Assembly (NCBI RefSeq): GCF_022662105.1
Contig: NZ_JAKMCP010000002.1
Location: 744,001-808,000 of the forward strand
Origin: Aestuariivivens sediminis
GTDB taxonomy: Bacteria; Bacteroidota; Bacteroidia; Flavobacteriales; Flavobacteriaceae
Direction: 5' to 3'
DNA length: 64,000 bases
The position numbers and the translations under genes were made by a program. The notes beneath the pieces were generated by a model. The model saw only the letters and a program-made list of their open reading frames with translations, had not been told where the DNA came from and did no database searches. Below, piece after piece: positions 17,173 through 25,722 of the stretch (the stretch's first letter is position 1; each line of letters starts with the position of its first letter).

Positions 17173-17795
17173 GGGGATGCTAATCTAAAAAAAAAATACG
17201 CTTTAACTTATACATTCTATGTCCATTTGATAAAAATACACATACAAATGTTTTGGAATGTCGATTAAATGCAACTTTTTTTAACATTTTAGTCGACATC
17301 AATGTAAGCTATTAAGAAAAAATCCCTTGCTTATACGTTAAGCTTAGCAAATATATATAATTAACTTTAGTTTCTTCAATGGGAACTCCATGGTAATCCA
17401 TTAAATCAAAAAAAACTGTATTAGCAATAATGTATATCCTTCCGGAATGATCTTTAAGGGGAGGAATTCCAATGGCATGAAAAGGAAGGAATGTAAATCA
17501 TGTGCCTCCCCCTAAATGGCTGCGGGTGGAATGTTTGAGGTTCGTTCACCGATTGAACCCCTGGTATTTTTTCTATGTTCTGATCAGCACGAGTACCATG
17601 CTTCAAGCTAATACGCGGAATATAATCCGCTGTATTCTTAGAGTCACGTTATTTTTTATTAAATTAGTAATCCAACTTTTTGAGTAACCTACCTGTTTAT
17701 AACATTAGCCCCATCCGTAATTTGAAGTGCAAAGGTTGTCAAGCCCCAATCTTAAAATGAGACAAAAATAAAAGTCGAACATAAAAAAGAAAAAA
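17173..17795. other. non-coding gap between the small PID-like gene and the NmrA-like gene
   Basis: 623 AT-rich bases with no convincing gene. The only open stretch (17502-17687, plus) lacks a recognisable family and a coding-like composition. An imperfect inverted repeat lies at 17257-17299 (ATGTCGATTAAATG against CATTTTAGTCGACAT). The gap marks the border between housekeeping genes and the polysaccharide region. Confidence 0.6.
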
Positions 17796-18746
17796 ATGAC
17801 AAACAAAAAAATCATCACCGTATTTGGAGCAACAGGGGCTCAGGGTGGCGGACTTGTTAGCGCCATTTTAAACGATAAGCAATCCGACTACAGCGTCAGG
17901 GCCGTTACCAGAGATGTCCATTCTGAAAAAGCAAAGGCACTTGAGCAAATGGGTGCCGAAGTGGTAGAAGCAGACATTAACGATATAAAAAGTATTGAAC
18001 AGGTCTTGAAAGGGGCGTATGGAGCGTATTTTGTAACCTTTTTTTGGGAACATTTTTCTGCCGAAAAGGAATATCAACAGATAAAAAACTTTATAGAGGT
18101 GGCGAAAATGTCGGATTTACAACACATTATTTGGTCCACTCTGGAGGATACCCGAAACTGGGTGCCCCTGGATGACGACCGCATGCCAACCCTTCAGGAC
18201 CATTACAAGGTCCCCCATTTTGACAGTAAAGGTGCGGCCGACAAACTTTTTGTAGAAGCCGGTTTGCCGGTTACATTTTTGAGAACTTCATTTTATTGGG
18301 ATAATTTCATCCATTTTGGCATGGGACCCCAAAAAGGTGAGGATGGAAATTATTATATCGCCTTCCCTATGGATGATAAAACATTGGCAGGCATGGCTGC
18401 TGAAGATATTGGCAAATGCGCTTATGGTATATTCAAGAAAGAGGATGCTCTCATTGGTAAAACCATTGGTATTGTAGGTGAGAAGTTAACCGGAACGGAC
18501 ATGGCTGCCAAACTGTCTAAAGCATTGGGCGTTAATGTAATCTACAATGCCGTAAGCCCGGAGACCTACCGTGGTTTTGGTTTTCCCGGAGCAGACGATT
18601 TAGGTAATATGTTTCAATTTAAGCGGGATTTCAATGACGATTTTAATGGCGCGCGTGATGAAGCCTTATCTTTGGAACTCAACCCTGAAATGCAAAATTT
18701 TGACCAATGGCTTTCCAAATATGGATCTCGTATCCCTATTGATTAA
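17796..18746 (+). CDS. NmrA-like NAD(P)-binding protein
   Basis: A 316-residue atypical short-chain dehydrogenase. N-terminal Rossmann motif GATGAQGGG (about residues 11-19), then an EADINDIKSIEQVLKGAYG segment and the NmrA-type WSTLEDTRN / FLRTSFYWDNF region. Family members act as redox sensors or NADPH-dependent reductases; the active-site YxxxK of true dehydrogenases is not evident. It stands 46 bases ahead of the GH29 gene on the same strand, but the two need not be linked. Confidence 0.85.
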   Translation: MTNKKIITVFGATGAQGGGLVSAILNDKQSDYSVRAVTRDVHSEKAKALEQMGAEVVEADINDIKSIEQVLKGAYGAYFVTFFWEHFSAEKEYQQIKNFIEVAKMSDLQHIIWSTLEDTRNWVPLDDDRMPTLQDHYKVPHFDSKGAADKLFVEAGLPVTFLRTSFYWDNFIHFGMGPQKGEDGNYYIAFPMDDKTLAGMAAEDIGKCAYGIFKKEDALIGKTIGIVGEKLTGTDMAAKLSKALGVNVIYNAVSPETYRGFGFPGADDLGNMFQFKRDFNDDFNGARDEALSLELNPEMQNFDQWLSKYGSRIPID

Positions 18747-18791
18747 TCCATAAGAATGATAATGTAATCTATAACATTTTCGAATAATGAA

Positions 18792-19925
18792 GTGAATGAC
18801 CTGTTGAAACACCCCTTTAAAATTCAAGTTCTAAGTATTGCCGTGTTCGTTTTAACGGGATGTAGTACCCAACACACCAACATCCCAAGTTATTTAAAGG
18901 ACTATAAAGACGCATACAAAGAAGATCCCAGAAGTGCAAATCTTCTATGGTTTAAGAATGCCAAATATGGCCTGTTCATCCACTATGGTTTATATAGTCT
19001 TTTGGAAAAAGGGGAATGGGTTCAATTGCGGGATACGATTCCATTATCCGAATATGACCATTTAAAAAACACGTTCACTGCCGAACATTTTAATGCCGAT
19101 GCCATCACCAATCTGGCACTGGATGCCGGAATGAAATACATCACCATAACCTCAAAACATCACGATGGATTTTGTTTGTTCCGCACCAGGGCCACCGACT
19201 TTAATGTCTTAAATACACCTGCCAAAAGAGATTTAATTGGTGAACTCTATAGGGCCTGTGAAGCTAAGGGACTTGGTTTATTTTTATACTATTCGTATGG
19301 TGCAGACTGGAAGCATCCTTATTTCTACTCCCGTGATAGCGGATGGCATAACGCAAGACCGGCCTACAAGACGCCGCCCCCCGAATACAAATTTAAAGAG
19401 GATGCCGATTTTAAAGGCTATGTCGATTTTGTACATACCCAAATTAAGGAGCTACTTTCACAGTATCCCAATATTGCCGGCATTTGGTTCGATCCCATTA
19501 TGGGCTATTATCATCGTCCCGATTTATTCCCTATTGACTCTACCTATGCCTTAATTCGAAACAGGTCTCCACATGCCTTGATTTCATTCAAACAAGGAGC
19601 CAATGGCGAGGAGGATTTTATGGCTCCTGAAAGGGGTGGAAATGCTAAAGTAGGGCAGCAATTTGATGTGGCAAAAATAGCTTACGAAAAAAATAAATAT
19701 AAACCACGGGAGATATGCAATACCCTGCAACCCCATGCCTGGGGTTATAATAAAAGTAAAGATGGTCTTCATAAATCGGCAGACGATATCATTGCTATGC
19801 TTGACGAAGCCAACAAAATGAATGCCAATTTATTGTTGAATGTCGGGCCAAAAGGTGATGGTTCTTTTCCTGAAGAAGATGTTACGGCCTTAAGGGAAGC
19901 CGGTAAGAGATTACTAACTAATTAG
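18792..19925 (+). CDS. alpha-L-fucosidase, GH29, lipoprotein
   Basis: Cleaves terminal alpha-L-fucose. A lipoprotein signal ends at Cys24 (VLTGCS), so it is membrane-anchored outside the cytoplasm. GH29 landmarks: WFKNAKYGLFIHYGLYS, TITSKHHDGFCLF, and the nucleophile Asp234 in AGIWFDPIMG, ending with LLLNVGPKGDG. At 377 residues it is a compact GH29 without the C-terminal beta domain. The start is uncertain: GTG 18792 is used here; TTG 18804 also leaves a proper signal. It is followed by the PhoD-like gene. Confidence 0.93.
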   Translation: MNDLLKHPFKIQVLSIAVFVLTGCSTQHTNIPSYLKDYKDAYKEDPRSANLLWFKNAKYGLFIHYGLYSLLEKGEWVQLRDTIPLSEYDHLKNTFTAEHFNADAITNLALDAGMKYITITSKHHDGFCLFRTRATDFNVLNTPAKRDLIGELYRACEAKGLGLFLYYSYGADWKHPYFYSRDSGWHNARPAYKTPPPEYKFKEDADFKGYVDFVHTQIKELLSQYPNIAGIWFDPIMGYYHRPDLFPIDSTYALIRNRSPHALISFKQGANGEEDFMAPERGGNAKVGQQFDVAKIAYEKNKYKPREICNTLQPHAWGYNKSKDGLHKSADDIIAMLDEANKMNANLLLNVGPKGDGSFPEEDVTALREAGKRLLTN

Positions 19926-19980
19926 ATCGTTGCCTATTCCATAGAAAAGCACATTGTTACAATAATTCAAATCCCATCTG

Positions 19981-21612
19981 ATGAAACATCTCCAATACCT
20001 TTTATGCCTTGTTATTTTTAGCTGTTACTCTTGTAAAAATAAATCTCCAAATAAGAACACTGACCTGTTAATACCCCCGGTAGTAGCTCCTTTTACGGGA
20101 ATTGACACCATTGCAACAAATGACTGGTGGAATAGGAAGCCTAATAAAATTATTGACGTTAAAGTGAAAAGAGAAGACGTTATAGCATTTGGTATTTATA
20201 CGGTTCACCAAAACACTCTTAAACTAACAGCTCAATTATTTCCACTTTATCCCTATGAAACAAGGACGGTACGTCTGGAAATTTACAGAAATGGCAGGTG
20301 GCAAGAAATACAAAAAAAACAAATTGACGATATAGGATGGTCGGCCCTATTCCGTATTGAAAACTGGGATCACAGCAAGGACGTTAAGTATAGAATACGG
20401 CATGGCGAACAGGCTTCTTTTGAAGGGATAATTAGAAAAACCCCTGTTGAGAAAAAGGAGATTTTATTGGCTGCTTTATCCTGTAACAGTAATAAAGATA
20501 GAGGTGGGAGGGAAAATTATGTAAGGAACATCAATTATCAGGATCCCGATCTTGTGTTTTTTGCCGGAGACCAATCCTACGACCATTCCGAGCATACAGC
20601 CGCGTGGTTAAAATTTGGTATGCAGTTTAGGGACGTATTTCGCCATCGCCCGTGTATTACAATTCCCGATGATCACGATATAGGTCAAGGAAATCTTTGG
20701 GGTGAAGGCGGCAAGAAAGCATCCACCCGTGCAGGTGATGACGGCGGTTATTTTTTCCCACCGGAGTATGTGAAAATGGTCGAAAAATGTCAAACCGGAC
20801 ATTTACCCGACCCTTATGATCCCACCCCTATTGATCAGGGTATAGGAGTCTATTACACCAACTTAGTGTTAGGTGGAATAGATTTTGCGATCATTGAAGA
20901 TCGAAAGTTTAAATCGGGACCCAAAGGAAAAATTCCTCAAATAGGTCCGAGACCGGATCATATACGAGACCCTAATTACGATCCTGAAAGTGTCGATATC
21001 GAAGGCTTAAAGCTACTTGGGGAAAGACAACTTAATTTCTTAACAACATGGGGGACTCAACACAAGGATCATGTCAAAGTAGTGCTGTCCCAAACCGGAT
21101 TTTGTGGAGGTGCTCACATCCATGGAAACATAACCAATCGGCTTCATGCAGATATGGATTCAAACGGATGGCCTCAAAAAGGAAGAAACAAAGCATTAAG
21201 GTCCATTAAAGCTGCCCATGCCATACACATTGCTGGCGATCAGCATTTGGCTACGGTCATTCAACACGGAATTGATGACTTCGATGATGGCCCCTGGGCC
21301 TTTGTTGTACCGGCCATAGTCAACAACTATTATAGCCGATGGTGGTGGCCGGAAAATGAAAAAAGCGGTCCGAATTCAAATGGCGTGTTGCCATGGAATG
21401 GTCAATATTTAGATGGATTTCACAATAAAATTACCATGCATGCCTATGTAAATCCGGATCAAGCCTCAGAAGGTTCGGGTTATGGTCTCATTAGGTTTAA
21501 CAAGGAAAATAAGGAGGTCACCTTCGAATGCTGGCCCAGAGATACTGATGTTTCCATTGAGGGCGCTAAGCAATTCATGGGGTTTCCTATTACCATAAAA
21601 ACGGATTTATAA
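19981..21612 (+). CDS. PhoD-like metallophosphoesterase, lipoprotein
   Basis: A 543-residue exported enzyme with a lipobox (SCYSC, Cys18). The metallophosphatase core shows FAGDQSYDH, IPDDHDIGQG and IAGDQHLATV, the PhoD pattern of metal ligands. An N-terminal beta domain (about 50-150) precedes it. PhoD enzymes release phosphate from diesters or monoesters. Its place 55 bases after a fucosidase and before GH105 suggests a role on a phosphorylated or otherwise esterified glycan, or phosphate scavenging. I cannot tell which. Confidence 0.85.
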   Translation: MKHLQYLLCLVIFSCYSCKNKSPNKNTDLLIPPVVAPFTGIDTIATNDWWNRKPNKIIDVKVKREDVIAFGIYTVHQNTLKLTAQLFPLYPYETRTVRLEIYRNGRWQEIQKKQIDDIGWSALFRIENWDHSKDVKYRIRHGEQASFEGIIRKTPVEKKEILLAALSCNSNKDRGGRENYVRNINYQDPDLVFFAGDQSYDHSEHTAAWLKFGMQFRDVFRHRPCITIPDDHDIGQGNLWGEGGKKASTRAGDDGGYFFPPEYVKMVEKCQTGHLPDPYDPTPIDQGIGVYYTNLVLGGIDFAIIEDRKFKSGPKGKIPQIGPRPDHIRDPNYDPESVDIEGLKLLGERQLNFLTTWGTQHKDHVKVVLSQTGFCGGAHIHGNITNRLHADMDSNGWPQKGRNKALRSIKAAHAIHIAGDQHLATVIQHGIDDFDDGPWAFVVPAIVNNYYSRWWWPENEKSGPNSNGVLPWNGQYLDGFHNKITMHAYVNPDQASEGSGYGLIRFNKENKEVTFECWPRDTDVSIEGAKQFMGFPITIKTDL

Positions 21613-21827
21613 AACGCTATGTATCCCAAAGATCGTCATAAAGAACAAAACACTTTACCATTTATCTTAAACCTAAATCATATGGTTTCTTGTTCAAAAA
21701 AATGATGCCAAGAATGAAGAAAATAGAGGAATAAATAATCAGGTCACATTAACCTGGTCTTGCAAATATTTACCTATCTTTAGGGCTATTCTGACCATTT
21801 ATAGAGGTCATAAATCGCATTTAATTT

Positions 21828-24272
21828 ATGTTTTTAACCAACCAAGCAATGCATCCAACTTTATTCATACTGTCTTTTGTCCTCGTCTTTATCAGTTGTC
21901 AAGAGATGAAAACCTCAAAAGAGGTGCCAGTACCTAACCCTAAAGAGGTTTTGGCCCTGTCCGAAAAGGTGGCTAATTGGCAAATCGAGACCTTTGAGGA
22001 CATGGGCAAATATAGAGCATTACCATCTGATACCATTGGAAAACCGTGGCATAACAGAAAAAAGCATCATGAGTTGGACTGGACCTGTGCGGCCCTTTAT
22101 GCCGGGATGTTCGAATTGACGAAGGTATCTCATTATCCGAAATATATGAATTGGCTCGTTGGCATTGGAGACCAAAATAAATGGAACCTTCATAAACGGA
22201 TGTATCACGCAGATGACCATGCCGTGGGGCAACTTTATCTCAGTCTTAATCAAAACATCCGCTTAAAAACCATAGCTTCCATTGAACCCACCAAAAGGCG
22301 ATTCGATTCCATCATGCAGAGTGAACAGGGGAAAGAATACCAATGGGATTGGTGCGACGCCCTCTTCATGGCACCCCCGGTTTGGGCCAGATTGTCCAAG
22401 ATCACCAAGGACAGTACTTATTTGGAGTACATGGATACCCAATATAAAATGACCTATAATGAGCTTTGGGATCCGGAGGAACATTTGTTTTACAGGGATA
22501 AATCGTTTTTGGATCAAACGGAAAAAAATGGTAAAAAGATCTTTTGGGCACGAGGCAACGGTTGGGTATTTGGAGGTTTGGCCTTAATGATTCCCGACTT
22601 ACCAAAAGATTGGATGGGCAGATCATTTTATGAAACCTTATTTGTTCAGATGGCCGAGAAACTAAAAGAAACCCAAAGGGAAGACGGCACTTGGTCCGGA
22701 GGTATTTTGGGCAACACCGCAGACTATCCCACGATTGAAACCAGTGGAACAGCCTTTTTTACTTTTGGTATGGCCTGGGGTATTAATAATGGCTTTTTGG
22801 ATAAAGCGACGTATGAACCTGTTTTGTTTAAAGCATGGCATGCCCTTTCAAATTGTGTAAATGAAGACGGGATGTTAGGATATGTACAGCCCATTGGTGC
22901 CGCACCGGGTGAAAGTTTTAAAGACTATACTGAAGTATATGGTATTGGGGCTTTTCTGGCTGCAGGGTCTGAACTGTATACCTATTTGAACAGGTTTCAT
23001 CCCTTGGCAAGGGATGGCCAATACCAAACGATTATGGAAGACGGGGGTTGGTGTTGGTACCAGGATCCCAGAGCTATTATTAGTCAAGGAAAATTGTTAA
23101 TAGCCGGTTTGAGTGGGACAAGCGGGGATGCCCGTATTGGGGTTTATGATTTGGAATCTGAAAAACTGGATAGTACTATCGTACTGCATAAAAACCTTGA
23201 AGCAGACGATCACAACGTGCCGGCGCTTTATCAAAGACCGGACAATAGTATTCTAGCAGTATGGGCAAAGCACGGTTCAGAAAAGATCCATTATTACCGT
23301 ATTTCAGAACCGGATAATTATTTAAGTTGGGGTGATATCAAAACCTATGAGCACGTTTACGACCATGAGAATGGTGTTACCTACATGAACCTGTATTATT
23401 TTGAAAATGAAGGTAAATTATACAACTTTTTTAGGGATGGATTAACGTTTAATCCGGCATTTATTGTTTCTAAAGATCATGGTGAAACTTGGGGCAATCG
23501 TACGCATTTCATAGCTAATGATATTGAGGGCTATCAGCGACCTTATCCCAGATACAGCCAAATAGATCCTGGGACCATTGGCATATCCTACACCGACGGT
23601 CATCCCCGTCAGTTTGGTAATAATGTCTATTTCGTTGCGTTTAGTGATGGTGCATTCTATAAGGTTGATGGCACTCTGATAAAGCCATTAAGTAAAGGGC
23701 CCTTAAGGGCTTCGGAAGGAGAAAAAGTGTTTGCAGGCAGTGATACCAATGAAAAATCCATTGTTACAGAAAGTGTTCCTTATAGTGCCTGGACCTGTGC
23801 CATGGCAACAAACGGTAACCATTATCCTCACATAGGTTATACCTTATATCTGAATGATTCCGATCACCGATACAGGCTTGCTTCTTGGGATGGAGAGGCT
23901 TGGCACGATCGAGAAATAGCCTATGCCGGAAAATGTTTATACAAGGTGGAAAGCAGTTATACAGGTCTTATGGCTCTGGATCCCGAAGATCCCGGAAAAG
24001 TCTATATTTCAACCGATGTTGATCCCTCAACAGGAAAGGATCTGGGGGGTGTTCATGAAATTTATGAAGCCACCATCGCACAGGATGACACTATAGATAC
24101 CATTAAGTGGAAGGCCATGACCTCCAATTCAAATTACAGAAATATCCGCCCCATTCTGGTGGCCAACGAAGGCTATAAAGTATTGCTTTGGCTTAATGGC
24201 CCCTGGCATAACTACACGGATTATGATGCTAATGTTCTTGGCGTTATACTGGAAAAACCAAATTCCGTTTGA
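21828..24272 (+). CDS. GH105 unsaturated uronyl hydrolase fused to BNR_4 lyase-like domain
   Basis: An 814-residue two-enzyme protein. Residues about 40-390 are GH105 (alpha/alpha barrel; HELDWTCAALYAGMFEL, QWDWCDALFMAPPVW, RGNGWVFGGLALM), which removes 4,5-unsaturated uronic acids left by lyases. Residues about 400-814 form a BNR_4 propeller (GGWCWYQDPRAI). This part keeps two His 20 residues apart, His462 in DDHNVPAL and His482 in WAKHGS, recalling the catalytic pair of PL24/PL25 ulvan lyases. A lipobox (FISCQ) follows the signal, so it is probably surface or periplasmic. ATG 21849 is an alternative start. A lyase joined to the enzyme that finishes its product would be efficient; the lyase activity is inferred. 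Confidence 0.85.
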   Translation: MFLTNQAMHPTLFILSFVLVFISCQEMKTSKEVPVPNPKEVLALSEKVANWQIETFEDMGKYRALPSDTIGKPWHNRKKHHELDWTCAALYAGMFELTKVSHYPKYMNWLVGIGDQNKWNLHKRMYHADDHAVGQLYLSLNQNIRLKTIASIEPTKRRFDSIMQSEQGKEYQWDWCDALFMAPPVWARLSKITKDSTYLEYMDTQYKMTYNELWDPEEHLFYRDKSFLDQTEKNGKKIFWARGNGWVFGGLALMIPDLPKDWMGRSFYETLFVQMAEKLKETQREDGTWSGGILGNTADYPTIETSGTAFFTFGMAWGINNGFLDKATYEPVLFKAWHALSNCVNEDGMLGYVQPIGAAPGESFKDYTEVYGIGAFLAAGSELYTYLNRFHPLARDGQYQTIMEDGGWCWYQDPRAIISQGKLLIAGLSGTSGDARIGVYDLESEKLDSTIVLHKNLEADDHNVPALYQRPDNSILAVWAKHGSEKIHYYRISEPDNYLSWGDIKTYEHVYDHENGVTYMNLYYFENEGKLYNFFRDGLTFNPAFIVSKDHGETWGNRTHFIANDIEGYQRPYPRYSQIDPGTIGISYTDGHPRQFGNNVYFVAFSDGAFYKVDGTLIKPLSKGPLRASEGEKVFAGSDTNEKSIVTESVPYSAWTCAMATNGNHYPHIGYTLYLNDSDHRYRLASWDGEAWHDREIAYAGKCLYKVESSYTGLMALDPEDPGKVYISTDVDPSTGKDLGGVHEIYEATIAQDDTIDTIKWKAMTSNSNYRNIRPILVANEGYKVLLWLNGPWHNYTDYDANVLGVILEKPNSV

Positions 24273-24601
24273 AGACTTTTACCCCTTATTTTAAATGACT
24301 TCCAAAGGTCCGGTAATAGGTCTAGTGGTAAGATAAACATCCAACCTTTTTTTAATGGAAATGCTTTCTTTGTATTTCCCCGATCAGAAATCACCTATTT
24401 AGATTTAATCTCATAGTGATGGCGTTAGTATCCATCCTCCATAGGGTCTACAATGAACTTCCATTTTTCATGGAGACCTATGTTTTCTCGATGAGAAACA
24501 CGGGTATTATTTTGGGCCGGTAATTCCTGTAGTATTCGAGATAACAAAAACTGGAGGGGCTTCAGAAAACAGTGTCTTTGAAAACTGTATTTCTGATTTA
24601 A
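24273..24601. other. non-coding gap with gene relic
   Basis: 329 bases between convergent genes. It holds no intact gene, but a GH2-like N-terminal fragment remains on the minus strand (listed separately). Nothing else is recognised. Confidence 0.6.
24425..24538 (-). pseudogene. relic of a GH2 beta-glycosidase N-terminus
   Basis: In one open minus-strand frame I read SRILQELPAQNNTRVSHREN directly followed by IGLHEKWKFIVDPMEDGY and a stop. The second part matches the first conserved strand of GH2 beta-glucuronidases and beta-galactosidases of this phylum (SLNGKWKFIVDP-like). The downstream catalytic domains are absent, so a GH2 gene seems to have been deleted here, leaving its start just downstream of the esterase gene. 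Confidence 0.55.
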
Positions 24602-25531
24602 TCAAGGGGATTGTTTTGCCTTATCAAGACTATAGATGGCTTCTGCAAATTTAATTCCCAAATCTATATATCCATTACTATCATAATGCCAAGGGTCGGA
24701 ATATTGATAATTCTTTGTATTTCTTACAATGGCCGCATTTCCATCCTTTCTTACATACACCTCTTGTGCGTCTTGAATTAATTCACCATATCTCCAGGTT
24801 TTTCCATTATTATCTAAACCTGAATCAGAAATTTTACCTATCACCACCGGAAGATCATCATCACGAAAAGTAGCCCGTATCAGATCCATAAGACGCTTTA
24901 GATTAAAATAATACCGAAGGGCTATGTCTTTAGTTAGGACGCCATCACTCTCACCTTGCATCCAGATGATACCACATGGAACCAATACATCTTCGATGCC
25001 ATTTTTATCAATGTCCCTAACTGTCATGGCCCCATTAACTGCTGTCAAAAAGTGATCGAACTGATTTATCCCATTGGCCCCTGAAAAATCCATTTCCCAA
25101 GAACCGAAATGTCGTGCTGCAAGACTATCAATGGAAGACCCTCCTCTAGCATATTTAATCAGGGCAATTTTTTCATTGGGATACAATTCCTGTAATGCTT
25201 TACCAAAAGACAGCTCAGCTCCAAATTTATTGGAGTATGTGTTTTGCACACCATCTGAATAAAATCCTGCACCGTTTCCAGGTTTGAGCTTAGCCCATTT
25301 CCCTAAACCACCATTAGGGTCTTCGTCACCGATTGGGTATCCATGAAAGATCCATACCCGATCATTTGTGGCTTTAAGGGTGTCCGGGAGCTCTTGGTTC
25401 AGACCATGCCCTTCCATATTGGATTGACCTCCGAGAAAGTAGAGTCGAACCCTCTCCTTTTCTATTATTTTGTTTTGTGCTATGGATAGCATATGACTCA
25501 TAATGAAAATAAGAAGAATACTCTGTCGCAT
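24602..25531 (-). CDS. SGNH-type carbohydrate acetylesterase (SASA/DUF303)
   Basis: A 309-residue exported esterase of the sialate-O-acetylesterase domain group (CE6-like). Catalytic Ser in GGQSNMEGHG; the C-terminal Asp-His pair in SDPWHYDSNG; the conserved GIIWMQGESDG block lies between. A signal peptide covers about 1-20 (SILLIFIMSHMLSIAQ). I use ATG 25531; the frame is open up to 25573 but the extra residues precede a good signal peptide. It likely removes acetyl groups so that the neighbouring glycosidases can act. Confidence 0.88.
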   Translation of the reverse strand: MRQSILLIFIMSHMLSIAQNKIIEKERVRLYFLGGQSNMEGHGLNQELPDTLKATNDRVWIFHGYPIGDEDPNGGLGKWAKLKPGNGAGFYSDGVQNTYSNKFGAELSFGKALQELYPNEKIALIKYARGGSSIDSLAARHFGSWEMDFSGANGINQFDHFLTAVNGAMTVRDIDKNGIEDVLVPCGIIWMQGESDGVLTKDIALRYYFNLKRLMDLIRATFRDDDLPVVIGKISDSGLDNNGKTWRYGELIQDAQEVYVRKDGNAAIVRNTKNYQYSDPWHYDSNGYIDLGIKFAEAIYSLDKAKQSP

Positions 25532-25722
25532 TTGTCTTTTTTTATAGGCCCGGATTATCATTAAAGAGGACACAATAATATCAATTCAAAATCTGTTTTG
25601 AGTCCAATTTATACATTTTTGAACACTACACTAAAATAATTAAAGTATAACCGTAGTAATTAAATTTATGGTTAATGAAATAAATACGTCTTTAAGATTC
25701 CTCATTGGTCTGATTTCATTCT

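Noticed and set aside
17502-17687. Open frame of 61 codons on the plus strand in the long gap before the NmrA-like gene
   Set aside because: No family resemblance, no leader or coupling, and composition like the surrounding non-coding DNA.
24503-24652. Plus-strand frame reading like a beta-helix fragment (GGASENSVFENCISD)
   Set aside because: The minus strand of the same bases gives a clear GH2 start, and the plus frame runs into the esterase gene in antisense.
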